From positions 62,001 through 126,000 of the forward strand of contig DXXM01000002.1 of NCBI GenBank assembly GCA_019416285.1: a stretch of 64,000 nucleotides of DNA, given 5' to 3'. The DNA is from Bacteroidales bacterium (GTDB lineage: Bacteria > Bacteroidota > Bacteroidia > Bacteroidales > Muribaculaceae). The position numbers and the translations under genes were made by a program. Numbering within the stretch: the first letter of the stretch is position 1; each line of letters opens with the position of its first letter. Below the pieces are notes generated by a model that was not told where the DNA came from, did not search any database, and saw nothing but the letters and a program-made list of their open reading frames with translations. Positions 1 through 8,655 of this stretch are shown in pieces.

Positions 1-398
1 AGTACACTCCCGGGGAGCTCTATCAGAAGTTCAATGCCGAGACAAATAAACTTGAGGATGTCCCCGGCAAGCAGGACGAGTGCAACGTCTATGCCGTGTT
101 CTATGAATCTACTTCGGATATGGAGCGTCTTGACGGATCAAATGTGTTGAGCGACGACAACCCCAACATCATTGCCGTGGCCCGTCTCAGCGAAGAGCAG
201 CGCCGTGGAGCGACTGAATGGACATACTTCCATCTGCCTTTCGTGTTCCGTACCGGGAAAGACATTGATGAGAAAAAACTTGAGGACGGTCTCTATAATA
301 TTACGATTGTGATGACCGCGAGCATCGACGGCGACTATTTCTCGGGAGCAATCGGCAGCACACTGATGGTCGACGAGCTTGAAATCTCATGCTTCTGA
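1..398 (+). CDS. PCMD-domain surface protein, C-terminal fragment
   Basis: The open frame runs in from the window edge (first full codon at base 3) and ends at a TGA at 396-398, so only about the last 131 residues are visible. An in-frame GTG at 96 is probably internal, because the sequence before it (YTPGELYQKF, then VPGKQDECNVYAVFYE) already reads as protein. The segment resembles the end of the Bacteroidales putative carbohydrate metabolism (PCMD) domain: a YTPGE start, DECNVYAV, a 'LDGSNVL' strand, 'WTYFHLPF' and a closing 'GAIGSTLMVDELEI' strand. These proteins are usually exported and surface-attached, and their glycan role is only inferred. The signal peptide and N-terminal domains lie outside the window. 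The next gene starts 49 bp downstream in the same direction. Confidence 0.7.
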   Translation, partial: YTPGELYQKFNAETNKLEDVPGKQDECNVYAVFYESTSDMERLDGSNVLSDDNPNIIAVARLSEEQRRGATEWTYFHLPFVFRTGKDIDEKKLEDGLYNITIVMTASIDGDYFSGAIGSTLMVDELEISCF

Positions 399-447
399 TT
401 CAACCACCTATTATATAAAATATGTAACACAGAAGATTTTTGTTGAC

Positions 448-1221
448 ATGAAAAAATATATTCTTCTTATAGCGATGGTTTTCGCCGGCCTCGCCGCCAA
501 ATCCCAGTCGGAACGTCCGGGTAGTATATGGCGCTCGGTTGCGCTGGGTCTTGAATACGAAGTGAACGCCGGTATGAATATAGGTGGTGCGTCGCCGATT
601 CCTCTTCCCGCCGAGATTCGCGCGATTGATTCATATCAGCCACATCTCAATCTTCAGATAGGCACGAGCATTACCAAATGGTTTCGCAAGAACGGCAAAT
701 GGGGAGTGATGTCGGGTTTCCGTCTTGAATCAAAAGGCATGGAGACCAAAGCCACGGTGAAAAACTATGGCATGGAGATTATCCAGGACGGTAAGAAGCT
801 CAGCGGCAAATGGACAGGACATGTGCAGACTAAATACTCCACCCAGCAGCTCACGGTGCCCATTGTGGCAGTGTATCGCTTTAATGAACGGTGGAAAATG
901 AATCTCGGTCCTTACTTCGCCTACGCTTTCACCAACAGTTTCGACGGCTATGTCTATGACGGTTATCTGCGCGAGGGAAATCCCACAGGCAATAAAGTGA
1001 CATTCGAGGACGATGCCCGCGCCACATACGATTTCGGCGATAATCTGCGCCGTTTTCAGTGGGGTCTCCAGTGCGGCGGCTCATGGCGCGCTTTCAAACG
1101 TCTTTCAGTCAATGCCAACCTGACATGGGGCCTCAATGATATTTTTGAAAAATCATTCAAGACGGTGACTTTCAACATGTATCCGATATATTTTAATGTC
1201 GGTTTCGGATATATGTTCTGA
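448..1221 (+). CDS. outer-membrane beta-barrel protein, unknown role
   Basis: A 257-residue protein. I chose the ATG at 448 because it opens directly on a signal peptide (MKKYILLIAMVFAGLAAKSQ). The frame is open further upstream to an ATG at 379, but that would add a non-hydrophobic leader and overlap the previous gene. The mature part alternates aromatic and polar residues in short strands (for example 'GVMSGFRLESKGM', 'NLGPYFAYAF') and ends in a C-terminal phenylalanine (FNVGFGYMF), as expected for a BAM-assembled barrel. It resembles the PorT-like/'outer membrane beta-barrel' families of Bacteroidetes. No enzyme motif is visible. It follows the PCMD gene closely and is probably cotranscribed with it. 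A strong hairpin lies 27 bp after the stop. Confidence 0.65.
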   Translation: MKKYILLIAMVFAGLAAKSQSERPGSIWRSVALGLEYEVNAGMNIGGASPIPLPAEIRAIDSYQPHLNLQIGTSITKWFRKNGKWGVMSGFRLESKGMETKATVKNYGMEIIQDGKKLSGKWTGHVQTKYSTQQLTVPIVAVYRFNERWKMNLGPYFAYAFTNSFDGYVYDGYLREGNPTGNKVTFEDDARATYDFGDNLRRFQWGLQCGGSWRAFKRLSVNANLTWGLNDIFEKSFKTVTFNMYPIYFNVGFGYMF

Positions 1222-1247
1222 TTCGCCGGAATTAGAAGAGATACGGA

Positions 1248-1297
1248 CAGAGCCCCGCGGAATCGACAGCCGGTCGATTCCGCGGGGCTCTGCTTAT
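1248..1297. terminator. bidirectional terminator hairpin
   Basis: A perfect 20 bp stem (1248-1267 with 1273-1292) has a 5-base loop and is followed on the plus side by a short T-rich stretch. It lies between two convergent genes ending at 1221 and 1336, so it can stop transcripts from both sides. Confidence 0.85.
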
Positions 1298-1335
1298 TTG
1301 TATACTGTACTGAGTTATACCGTTCTGACAATGAA

Positions 1336-4300
1336 TCAGACTTCGGGTTTGACCACTACGCCTGTGCCTTTGAGTCCGTTGACGCCGATGGCGAGCGGTT
1401 GAGCGAAAGTGACTATCCGTACAAACTCGCTTTCATAGACGGCAGGCTGCGCGTTGAGGAACTCCACGTCGTAGAGGTCGGTAATCGGGTCGCCTTCCTT
1501 GCGGCGCGCGTTGGTGTCGATGGTGAAGTAGGCCACTCCGAATGACGTCAGGTTCTGGAAGAAGTGCGTGCCCTGGCTCGGTTCTATGCGGTAGCTGGGG
1601 AGTGACGACTCCACTATCAGGCGCGCGGCCGAGATTGCCGGCCATTTCACGGGGATGCCGAGAGCTGTATCCGACGAGCCCCAGCGACCGGGGCCGATGA
1701 GCACATAGCGTTCCTCCTGGTCAAGGAAGCCGCGGTTGATTTTCTCGATTTCGCGGGCTATGAGTGAATTGTTGGACGATGAGAACTTCTCGGGTCTGAC
1801 GTAGACCACTGTGTTTACCCCTTCGATATTGCCGTGGCCGAGGGCTGTGCCGGATTTGAGCAGTAGTTTCTCGTCAGGTGTATTCATCAGCGCCTCGTCC
1901 ACAGTCTCCTTGCGGTCGACAATCGGGCGGATCTGTAGCCAGTAGAGTTTGCCTTTGGACTGTCCGTTGATGTCGACCATACCGGCAAATTCAATCTCCA
2001 CAGGGCGCTGCATGGCCGTCTGTCCTGTGGTGAGCATGAAATCAACGGCCTCTGCGAGAGGATAGACCTTGTGCTTGAGAATGTTGTTGAATGTCACAAC
2101 CTTTCGGCCGTCGCCGTAGTCGTTGTCGCGTATCACATTGTCGCGGAAGTCGAAGGTCGATACCATATATTTCAGCGCTCCCTTGTCGGCAATGTCCTGC
2201 ACGCGGATTTTGGCCACGTTGTAGCCGTCGTCGACCTTGAGATTCGAGAGCGAGGGGAGGGGGCTGGAGATTTTCTGTCCGGAGATGGAGGTCTCGCGCT
2301 CGTCACCTTTCATGTCGAGGGCATACATGCGTGTTTGCGTGTCGCGCAGTGCGAGCGAGAGCTCGGAGGTCTGGAGCACATTGTCTGGGTGTCGCGGCGA
2401 GAAGCGGAGAGCGAGGCCGCCGTCCACTATGTATTTTCCGAGTCCCACAGCCACTTCCGCCACACCGTCCTCGGGTTTCTCATCGTTGAGCGGATAGTAG
2501 TTTAGCGAGCGGCCAACTCCGGAGAAGGAGGGGAAATAGTAGCCATCGACATCCTTCCCGACCACTTCCTGAAGTATCACGGCCATTTTCTCCTGGTCGA
2601 TGACGTTGGATGTGGCTGTCATGTAGGCCTTGGAATCGGCATAGAACACTGAGGCGTAGACACCCTTGATGGCGTTTGTCACCATCTTCAGCATCTCCTC
2701 CGGATTCTTGATTTTGGGCACCATGTAGGTGGAGTAGATGCCGGCGAAGGGCTGATAGTGGGAGTCCTCGAGCAGACTTGAGCTGCGTACGGCGATAGGG
2801 GTGTCCACTACTTCAAAAAGGGCGAGAAGGTCGTCCTTGATGCGGCGCGGGAGCTTGCCGCGGAGGAAGTGCTGGAGGATTTCTTCGTCGGGCGCGTCGC
2901 TGAGGGCGATGGGGTAGAGCCGGTTGCTCTCCATGAACTCGTCGAAAATGTCGGTACACAGCACCACCGTGCGGGGGATGGTGATGGTGATTCCGTCGAA
3001 GTTGTCGCAGATCGGATTTTTCTTGATTATGGAGTCGATGAAGGCCAGGCCGCGCCCTTTGCCTCCGAGCGAACCCTGTCCGATTCGCGCGAAGTTAGAA
3101 TAGTGGTCGAAGCGGTCTTTCTGGAAAATCGCCACCACGCCGCGGTTTTTCATCTTCCTGTATTTCACAATCAGGTCGAAGAAAAGCTGTCGCACCTGCG
3201 GGGCATCCTTGAGGTCGCGGAAGCGGTGGTGTTTGATTACCTCCGCAATCGGGAACATGGCGCGCGAGTAGAGCCAACGGGATATGTCGTTGAACGAGGC
3301 GTGCCAGTAGAGGGCCTCGGCAGGGATATCGAATATGTTTTTCTGAAGGTCCTTAAGCGATTTTATGCGGAAAATCTCCTCGCCGCTCTCGGGATTGCGG
3401 ATTACGAAGTCGCCGAAGCCGAAGTTGTTGATGATGGCTTTGCCGAGGTCGACAGGGAATTTCTTCGAGTTCTTGTCGATGAAAGTGCCACCGATTTCGA
3501 CGACGTCGTGGGCGTTTTCAATCTCGGAGCTTTCGATGATGAGCGGCAGATAGGGGTCACGCTCACGAAGCTCGCGTGCGAGCCTTATGCCAGCCTTAGG
3601 GTCCTTGACGCCCTCGCGCATGAAGGACACGTCGCTTATTACACCGAGGATATGGTCGCTGTAGCGGTCGTAGAGTTCAAGCGCCTCCTCATAATCGCGG
3701 GCAAGCATCACTTTTGGACGTCCGCGCATGCGCAGCATCTGCTCATGCTCGTTGAGCGCCTCGGTCGAGAACTCGCGCGACTGCTTGAGTATGAATTTGT
3801 AGACAATCGGCAGAACAGACGAATAGAATCTCACCGAGTCCTCGACGAGAAGTATCATCTGGACACCTACGCCGTTGATATCGTTGTCGGCGTTCATCTT
3901 GTCTTCGAGAAGTTTTATTATTGCGAGGAGCAGGTCGACGTTGCCGAGCCACGAAAACACATAGTCTATTCCCGAGAAATCCTCGTTGGAGAGTCGGCGT
4001 GACACCTCCTTGGAGAATGGTGTGAGCACAATGATAGGCATGCCGGGATATTCGGCGCGGATGCGGCGTGCGCCGGTGAAAGTCTCGCTGACGTCGTTGC
4101 CCGGCATCATTATGACGAGGTCGAAGCTCTTTGTCTTCATGATTTCAAGGGCTTCGGCCGAATTGAGCGCGCGGGTCACACGCGGGGGAGAGGACAGGTT
4201 AAGCGAGGTATATTCAAAATATAGCTGTTCTTCGACTCGGCCGTCCTCCTCCATCATGAAAGCGTCGTAGGCCGACGCGATGAGCAACACATTGAAAATG

Positions 4301-4371
4301 CGCTTCTGCATCAGATTGTGGAAAGCCGTGTCTTTGAAATATAGCTGGCTCAGAGCTTCATCATCTGTCAT
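1336..4371 (-). CDS. PEP/pyruvate-binding protein with two receiver-like domains
   Basis: A protein of 1011 residues from the ATG at 4369-4371. An upstream ATG at 4488 would add 39 residues of promoter-like sequence and is rejected. Residues about 20-160 look like a receiver fold without the phospho-acceptor (a 'DLVIMMPG' strand). Residues about 170-330 form a second receiver with an E177-D178 pair, D247 in 'VISDVSF' and K300 in 'FIDK'. From about 425 follows a PPDK_N-type PEP/pyruvate-binding domain with G436-G-K-G, 'PIAVRSSSLLED' and a closing 'LQIRP' near 815. The last 190 residues carry none of the TSHAA phosphohistidine signature and no PEP-utiliser barrel, so it cannot be an ordinary PEP synthase or PPDK. 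Homologues are common in Bacteroidetes; their function is unknown to me. A signal-responsive nucleotide/PEP sensor or phosphotransferase is one inference. Confidence 0.75.
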   Translation of the reverse strand: MTDDEALSQLYFKDTAFHNLMQKRIFNVLLIASAYDAFMMEEDGRVEEQLYFEYTSLNLSSPPRVTRALNSAEALEIMKTKSFDLVIMMPGNDVSETFTGARRIRAEYPGMPIIVLTPFSKEVSRRLSNEDFSGIDYVFSWLGNVDLLLAIIKLLEDKMNADNDINGVGVQMILLVEDSVRFYSSVLPIVYKFILKQSREFSTEALNEHEQMLRMRGRPKVMLARDYEEALELYDRYSDHILGVISDVSFMREGVKDPKAGIRLARELRERDPYLPLIIESSEIENAHDVVEIGGTFIDKNSKKFPVDLGKAIINNFGFGDFVIRNPESGEEIFRIKSLKDLQKNIFDIPAEALYWHASFNDISRWLYSRAMFPIAEVIKHHRFRDLKDAPQVRQLFFDLIVKYRKMKNRGVVAIFQKDRFDHYSNFARIGQGSLGGKGRGLAFIDSIIKKNPICDNFDGITITIPRTVVLCTDIFDEFMESNRLYPIALSDAPDEEILQHFLRGKLPRRIKDDLLALFEVVDTPIAVRSSSLLEDSHYQPFAGIYSTYMVPKIKNPEEMLKMVTNAIKGVYASVFYADSKAYMTATSNVIDQEKMAVILQEVVGKDVDGYYFPSFSGVGRSLNYYPLNDEKPEDGVAEVAVGLGKYIVDGGLALRFSPRHPDNVLQTSELSLALRDTQTRMYALDMKGDERETSISGQKISSPLPSLSNLKVDDGYNVAKIRVQDIADKGALKYMVSTFDFRDNVIRDNDYGDGRKVVTFNNILKHKVYPLAEAVDFMLTTGQTAMQRPVEIEFAGMVDINGQSKGKLYWLQIRPIVDRKETVDEALMNTPDEKLLLKSGTALGHGNIEGVNTVVYVRPEKFSSSNNSLIAREIEKINRGFLDQEERYVLIGPGRWGSSDTALGIPVKWPAISAARLIVESSLPSYRIEPSQGTHFFQNLTSFGVAYFTIDTNARRKEGDPITDLYDVEFLNAQPAVYESEFVRIVTFAQPLAIGVNGLKGTGVVVKPEV

Positions 4372-4404
4372 GGTCAGAAAATTGGTTAAGTTACTTATGC
4401 AGTG

Positions 4405-4412
4405 CAAAATTA
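4405..4412 (-). promoter_or_regulatory. -7 box for the PEP/pyruvate-binding protein gene
   Basis: The minus strand reads TAATTTTG, matching the Bacteroidetes -7 consensus TAnnTTTG. It lies 33 bp upstream of the chosen ATG. The -33 element is poorly matched (a TTTG sits 24 bp upstream). Confidence 0.45.
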
Positions 4413-4455
4413 CGGAAAAATATCGTAACCCGATGGCAAAACCGCTGTAAATTGC

Positions 4456-4463
4456 TAACTTTG
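4456..4463 (+). promoter_or_regulatory. -7 box upstream of the thiamine riboswitch
   Basis: TAACTTTG fits the TAnnTTTG consensus. It sits about 65 bp before the aptamer, so the transcript would include the whole riboswitch. No convincing -33 TTTG is seen at the usual spacing. Confidence 0.55.
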
Positions 4464-4526
4464 CAGCGAAATCCGGATCCGGCTGCATGGCTCGTCCGGA
4501 TTTCAGTAAACATCAAGTCTATATTT

Positions 4527-4623
4527 TAGGGGTGTCCGCCTTTGCCGGGAGCGCTGAGCCGCCCGCGGCAGGCAGGTCTGAGATTATACCCTTTGAACCT
4601 GATCCGGGTAATACCGGCGTAGA
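4527..4623 (+). promoter_or_regulatory. TPP riboswitch (THI element)
   Basis: The conserved TPP aptamer parts appear in order: GGGGTGTCCGC at 4529-4539, GCTGAG at 4553-4558, ACCCTTTGAACCTGATCCGG around 4588-4607, then GTAATACCGGCGTAG. The element ends only about 10 bases before the ATG at 4633, so the start region lies directly against the closing helix. No separate terminator hairpin fits in that gap. Control at translation initiation (thiamine pyrophosphate bound, start region closed) is therefore the likelier mode. The genes served are a TonB-dependent receptor and PnuT. Confidence 0.93.
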
Positions 4624-4632
4624 GAAAAATTT

Positions 4633-6870
4633 ATGAAGAAAACGATTCTTCCGGCCATCCTCCTGACGGGGACAGGCAGTTTGTGTGCTGCGGCCGGCCC
4701 CGACCTCCACGCAGAGGAGGATTCACTCAGTCTTGTGCTTGACCAGGTGGAGATTGTGGCGAACCGCGCCACGGCAAAGACTCCTGTCGCATTTATCAAC
4801 GTGGGCAAGAAGGAACTGCTGCGCAACAACGACGGGCGCGATATGACTTATCTGCTGCAAATGACCCCCTCGGTTACCACCACTTCCGACGCCGGAGGGG
4901 GCATCGGTTACACTTCGATGCGTATCCGCGGCACGGACGGCTCCCGAATCAACGTCACGGCCAACGGGATTCCGATAAACAATCCCGAGAGCCATAATGT
5001 CTATTGGGTCAACATGCCCGACCTCGCATCGTCGCTGAGAGATGTGCAGATTCAGCGCGGCGCGGGCACATCGACCAACGGCGCGGGTGCTTTCGGCGCG
5101 AGTGTCAATATGGTGACTGACGCGCCGTCGGAGGAGGCATATTCCGAACTCTCCGGAGCATACGGTTCTTACAACACCAACCGCCAGACGCTGCGCGTGG
5201 GCTCCGGTCTGCTCGGCAACCACTGGAGTTTCGATGCGCGTCTCAGCCACCTCGGTTCCGACGGATATATCGACCGCGCCACCTCCGCTCTGTGGAGCTA
5301 TTTCGGACAGGCCGCCTATTCCGGCTACAACACCACAGTGCGCCTGCTCGCTTTCGGCGGCAAGGAAAAGACCTACATGGCCTGGGACTATGCCACCAAG
5401 GAGCAGATGGAGGAATTCGGCCGCCGTTACAATCCCTGCGGCGAATATACCGACAAGGACGGCAAGCGCGCCTATTATCCCGACCAGCACGACAATTATA
5501 TCCAGCATCATTTCCAGCTGCTTCTCCATCAACGCCTCGGCTCATATCTCCATCTTAACGCCGCGCTCCATTACACGAAGGACGACGGTTACTATGACCA
5601 GTACAAGACCAACCGCACACTGGAGGAGTATGGACTGACGCCATACACCGACGCCGACGGCAACCTCGTCAAAAAGTCAGACCTTATCCGTCTGAAAAAC
5701 AATGTCAATGATTTCTACGGCGGTCAGCTGAGTCTGAACTATATCCGTGAGCGCTGGAACGTAATCCTCGGAGGCGCCGTCACCGATTTCGACGGCCATC
5801 ACTTCGGTCAGGTCAAGTGGGTGCGCAATTACACAGGCCCGATTGACCCGCTTCAGAAATATTACGACAACCGCGGCAGGAAATTCGACGCCAACGTCTT
5901 TCTGCGTGCCAATTATGAAATCAACCGCATGTTCTCGGCATACGCCGACATGCAGTATCGCCACATACATTATACTATAAAGGGAGAATCGGACAACTGG
6001 GACTGGAATATAGCTGCTCCCGCCGTGCTTGATGTCAACCGCCGCTGGGATTTCTTCAACCCGAAAGTGGGACTTAACTTCACCACCGGGGAGCACCGCG
6101 TCTTCGCGTCGTGGGCAGTCGCGCAGAAGGAACCTGTCCGTGATAACTTCACCGACGGCGACCCCAACCATCGCCCCGAAGCAGAACGCCTCAACGACTT
6201 CGAGTTAGGCTACACCTATAATCAGAAACTCTTTTCCGTTGGCGTCAATCTCTATTACATGCTCTATAAGGACCAGCTTGTGGCAACCGGCGAGCTGTCC
6301 GATACCGGCAATCCCATCAGCGTGAACGTTCCCGATTCCTATCGTATGGGAGTAGAATTGCAGACAGCCCTGCGTCCCTGCTGCTGGTTTGACTGGAGTT
6401 TCAACCTCACTCTCTCTCGAAACCGAATCAAGGATTTTGTGGAATATATCTATGAGGACGAGTGGACGAATCCCATATCCTTTGACCGGGGCGACACTCC
6501 GATTGCCTTCTCGCCCGACCTGATTTTCAACAACGTTTTCAATTTCAATTACCGCGGTGCCGACGCCTCGCTGCAGAGCCGCTATGTGGGCAAGCAATAC
6601 ATGAACAACGCCCGCAGCGAGGAGGCAAAACTCGATTCATATTTCGTGTCGGACCTCCATCTGGGCTACACGTTCCGGAATTTCCACGGCATAAAAGAGC
6701 TGCGTGTTGGTTTCTCGATTTACAATCTCTTCAACGAGAAGTATTTCAACAATGGCTATGCCGGCGCCGGCTATTCAGTGGTCGACGGTGAGAAAGTAAT
6801 CTATCGTTATGCCGGCTATGCTGCCCAGGCGCCAACCCACGTCATGGCAACTGCAACACTGCGTTTCTGA
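4633..6870 (+). CDS. TonB-dependent receptor for thiamine (OMP-thi type)
   Basis: A 745-residue outer-membrane receptor with a signal peptide (MKKTILPAILLTGTGSLCAA) followed directly by a plug domain. The plug carries 'RNNDGRDMTYLLQMTPSVTTT', 'MRIRGTDGSRINVTANGIP' and 'VQIQRGAGTSTNGAGAFGAS'. The long barrel ends in a C-terminal phenylalanine (MATATLRF). There is no N-terminal carboxypeptidase-like or SusC extension, so it is a classical vitamin/siderophore-style receptor. The substrate call, thiamine or a phosphorylated or precursor form, rests on the TPP riboswitch immediately upstream and the PnuT gene 30 bp downstream. This arrangement is known for thiamine uptake in Bacteroides. It depends on TonB-ExbB-ExbD, none of which is encoded in this window. 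Confidence 0.88.
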   Translation: MKKTILPAILLTGTGSLCAAAGPDLHAEEDSLSLVLDQVEIVANRATAKTPVAFINVGKKELLRNNDGRDMTYLLQMTPSVTTTSDAGGGIGYTSMRIRGTDGSRINVTANGIPINNPESHNVYWVNMPDLASSLRDVQIQRGAGTSTNGAGAFGASVNMVTDAPSEEAYSELSGAYGSYNTNRQTLRVGSGLLGNHWSFDARLSHLGSDGYIDRATSALWSYFGQAAYSGYNTTVRLLAFGGKEKTYMAWDYATKEQMEEFGRRYNPCGEYTDKDGKRAYYPDQHDNYIQHHFQLLLHQRLGSYLHLNAALHYTKDDGYYDQYKTNRTLEEYGLTPYTDADGNLVKKSDLIRLKNNVNDFYGGQLSLNYIRERWNVILGGAVTDFDGHHFGQVKWVRNYTGPIDPLQKYYDNRGRKFDANVFLRANYEINRMFSAYADMQYRHIHYTIKGESDNWDWNIAAPAVLDVNRRWDFFNPKVGLNFTTGEHRVFASWAVAQKEPVRDNFTDGDPNHRPEAERLNDFELGYTYNQKLFSVGVNLYYMLYKDQLVATGELSDTGNPISVNVPDSYRMGVELQTALRPCCWFDWSFNLTLSRNRIKDFVEYIYEDEWTNPISFDRGDTPIAFSPDLIFNNVFNFNYRGADASLQSRYVGKQYMNNARSEEAKLDSYFVSDLHLGYTFRNFHGIKELRVGFSIYNLFNEKYFNNGYAGAGYSVVDGEKVIYRYAGYAAQAPTHVMATATLRF

Positions 6871-6900
6871 CACATATATTATATAAGCAACCGGATATAT

Positions 6901-7497
6901 ATGACTTTTGCTACCATACTTGAAATATTGGGTTTCAGCGTAGGGCTCCTGTATCTGTGGTGGGAGTATCATGCCGATGCCAAAGTGTGGCTCGCCTCGG
7001 TGGTGATGCCTGCCATTTCAATGTGGATTTACTATTCCAAGGGTCTCTACGCCGACTTCGGTATCAACATCTACTATCTGCTGATAGCTGTGTACGGATT
7101 TATTTCGTGGACGAGAGGCACATCGGCTAAAAAGCGGGCTCCGCGCCGCATCACCCACGTCAGCGCAGAGGTGTGTGCCGGCGCTTTGGCGGCCATGGCT
7201 GTGCTTTGGGGTGTGATATGGTGGGTGCTCTTCAGCTTCACGGATTCGACCGTGCCTGTAGCGGATGCCTTTACCACCGCCTTGTCCATAGTCGGGTTGT
7301 GGATGCTGGCCCGCAAATATGCCGAGCAGTGGCTGGTGTGGTTTGTGGTTGATATTGTGAGCAGCGGCCTGTATTTCTACAAGGGCCTTACCTTCTACTG
7401 CGTCCTCTATGCAGTCTACACCGTGATTGCTCTGTTGGGCTACCGCAAATGGCTCCGGCTGATGCAGTCGGAATCAGATGCGGATATATCGGAATAG
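6901..7497 (+). CDS. pnuT: thiamine transporter, PnuC family (PnuT)
   Basis: A 198-residue inner-membrane protein of the PnuC fold with about seven hydrophobic segments. Family marks include 'NIYYLLIAVYGFISW' in the first half and 'VWFVVDIVSSGLYFYKGL' with 'YAVYTVIALLGYRKW' near the end. PnuC relatives move unphosphorylated vitamins by facilitated diffusion, with trapping by a cytosolic kinase. The riboswitch-controlled receptor 30 bp upstream points to thiamine rather than nicotinamide riboside. In Bacteroides the equivalent operon often carries a thiamine pyrophosphokinase. None follows here, as the next gene is dapF with its own promoter. The trapping kinase must be elsewhere. Confidence 0.85.
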   Translation: MTFATILEILGFSVGLLYLWWEYHADAKVWLASVVMPAISMWIYYSKGLYADFGINIYYLLIAVYGFISWTRGTSAKKRAPRRITHVSAEVCAGALAAMAVLWGVIWWVLFSFTDSTVPVADAFTTALSIVGLWMLARKYAEQWLVWFVVDIVSSGLYFYKGLTFYCVLYAVYTVIALLGYRKWLRLMQSESDADISE

Positions 7498-7589
7498 GTT
7501 TATATAACTTTAGAATGTTAAAATATATAAAAATGAATATTTTTGCGAAAAATATGCGCGAAAAATGCGGAAGTATGTAGCAAAATGCT

Positions 7590-7597
7590 TAACTTTG
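7590..7597 (+). promoter_or_regulatory. -7 box of dapF
   Basis: TAACTTTG matches the Bacteroidetes -7 consensus. It lies 43 bp before the dapF ATG, in an A/T-rich gap after pnuT. The -33 position shows no clean TTTG. Confidence 0.55.
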
Positions 7598-7640
7598 CAA
7601 CGATTTCAGACAAATTAATGTTTGAAGTAACAATGACTAT

Positions 7641-8513
7641 ATGACCTCGAAAGGAAACAGAGCCAAGGAGGTGATTAAATTCACCAAAATGCACGGCATA
7701 GGCAATGACTACATATATATAAACTGTATGGAGTCGACGCCGGAACGACTGTCAGAGCTGGCAGTTGAGATGAGTGACCGGCATTTCGGAGTAGGCGGCG
7801 ACGGCATAGTGCTTATATGCCCCTCCGACAAGGCTGATTTCAGAATGAGGATGTTTAACAACGACGGGTCAGAAGCTCGGATGTGTGGCAACGCCTCCCG
7901 CTGCATCGCCCGCTACGTCCACGACCACGGACTCACTGACCATCAACGTATAAGCCTTGAAACCCTTTCGGGTATCAAGGTTTTGTCGCTTAATATGGAC
8001 GCTGATGGTGAGGTCGGCAGTGTCACTGTCGACATGGGTGAACCGGAATTCACGCCCTCCGTGATACCGGTCAGACATGACGGTGAAAGCATGATAGAAG
8101 TGCCTGTCGCAACCTCATGTGGCGAGGTGAAAATCACCGCTGTCTCAATGGGCAATCCGCATGGAGTTGTGTTTGTGGACCGTATAGAGGATGTCGATTT
8201 CGACAGACTCGGCCCTGAACTTGAGCGCCACCACATCTGGCCTGACCGTGCGAACATAGAGTTTCTTGAAATCATCTCGCCCGACGAGGCGAGGATGAGA
8301 GTATGGGAACGCGGCACAGGGGAGACCCTTGCCTGCGGCACCGGCGCATGTGCATCGGCTGTGGCAGCCGCCCTTACCGGACGCTGCGGCCGCAGAATCA
8401 CTATCCATATCCGCGGCGGTGACCTCTCGATAGAGTGGGCTGAAAACGGCCATGTGCTGATGACGGGAAGCGCCACTGAGGTTTTTGAGGGAAACTATTA
8501 CCGACAACGCTGA
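7641..8513 (+). CDS. dapF: diaminopimelate epimerase
   Basis: Interconverts LL- and meso-diaminopimelate for lysine and peptidoglycan synthesis. It has 290 residues, slightly longer than usual because of about 11 residues before the family start 'IKFTKMHGIGNDY'. The two catalytic cysteines of the racemase pair are visible: C82 in 'EARMCGNASRC' and C232 in 'LACGTGACAS'. The ATG at 7641 is preferred. An in-frame GTG at 7671 is also possible, but the purine-rich AAGGAGG abuts it with no spacing. The gene is followed 142 bp later by dapL, the enzyme that makes its substrate. Confidence 0.93.
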   Translation: MTSKGNRAKEVIKFTKMHGIGNDYIYINCMESTPERLSELAVEMSDRHFGVGGDGIVLICPSDKADFRMRMFNNDGSEARMCGNASRCIARYVHDHGLTDHQRISLETLSGIKVLSLNMDADGEVGSVTVDMGEPEFTPSVIPVRHDGESMIEVPVATSCGEVKITAVSMGNPHGVVFVDRIEDVDFDRLGPELERHHIWPDRANIEFLEIISPDEARMRVWERGTGETLACGTGACASAVAAALTGRCGRRITIHIRGGDLSIEWAENGHVLMTGSATEVFEGNYYRQR

Positions 8514-8604
8514 ATCAATCCCGGACAAGACAAAACGAAGGGAGCGCCAGGAGGCGCGAAGCATAATCTTATTTTCGCATCCGACAGATGTGGAAAGCTA
8601 ATTC

Positions 8605-8612
8605 TATTTTTG
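8605..8612 (+). promoter_or_regulatory. possible -7 box of dapL
   Basis: TATTTTTG fits TAnnTTTG and lies 43 bp before the dapL ATG. The -33 match is weak, so readthrough from dapF may also contribute. Confidence 0.4.
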
Positions 8613-8655
8613 AAAATCCAGGTAAAAGATTATATTTATACGCAAGGCAAAAAAG

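Noticed and set aside
2869..4002. Long open frame (377 codons) on the plus strand inside the PEP/pyruvate-binding gene
   Set aside because: It is antisense to a gene with clear domain motifs, has no recognisable protein pattern, and reflects codon bias of the real strand.
1336..4371. Calling the PEP/pyruvate-binding protein a PEP synthase
   Set aside because: The phosphohistidine (TSHAA) and C-terminal PEP-utiliser barrel domains are missing.
4723..5532. Minus-strand open frame of 269 codons across the TonB receptor gene
   Set aside because: Antisense shadow. The plus strand carries unmistakable receptor plug motifs.
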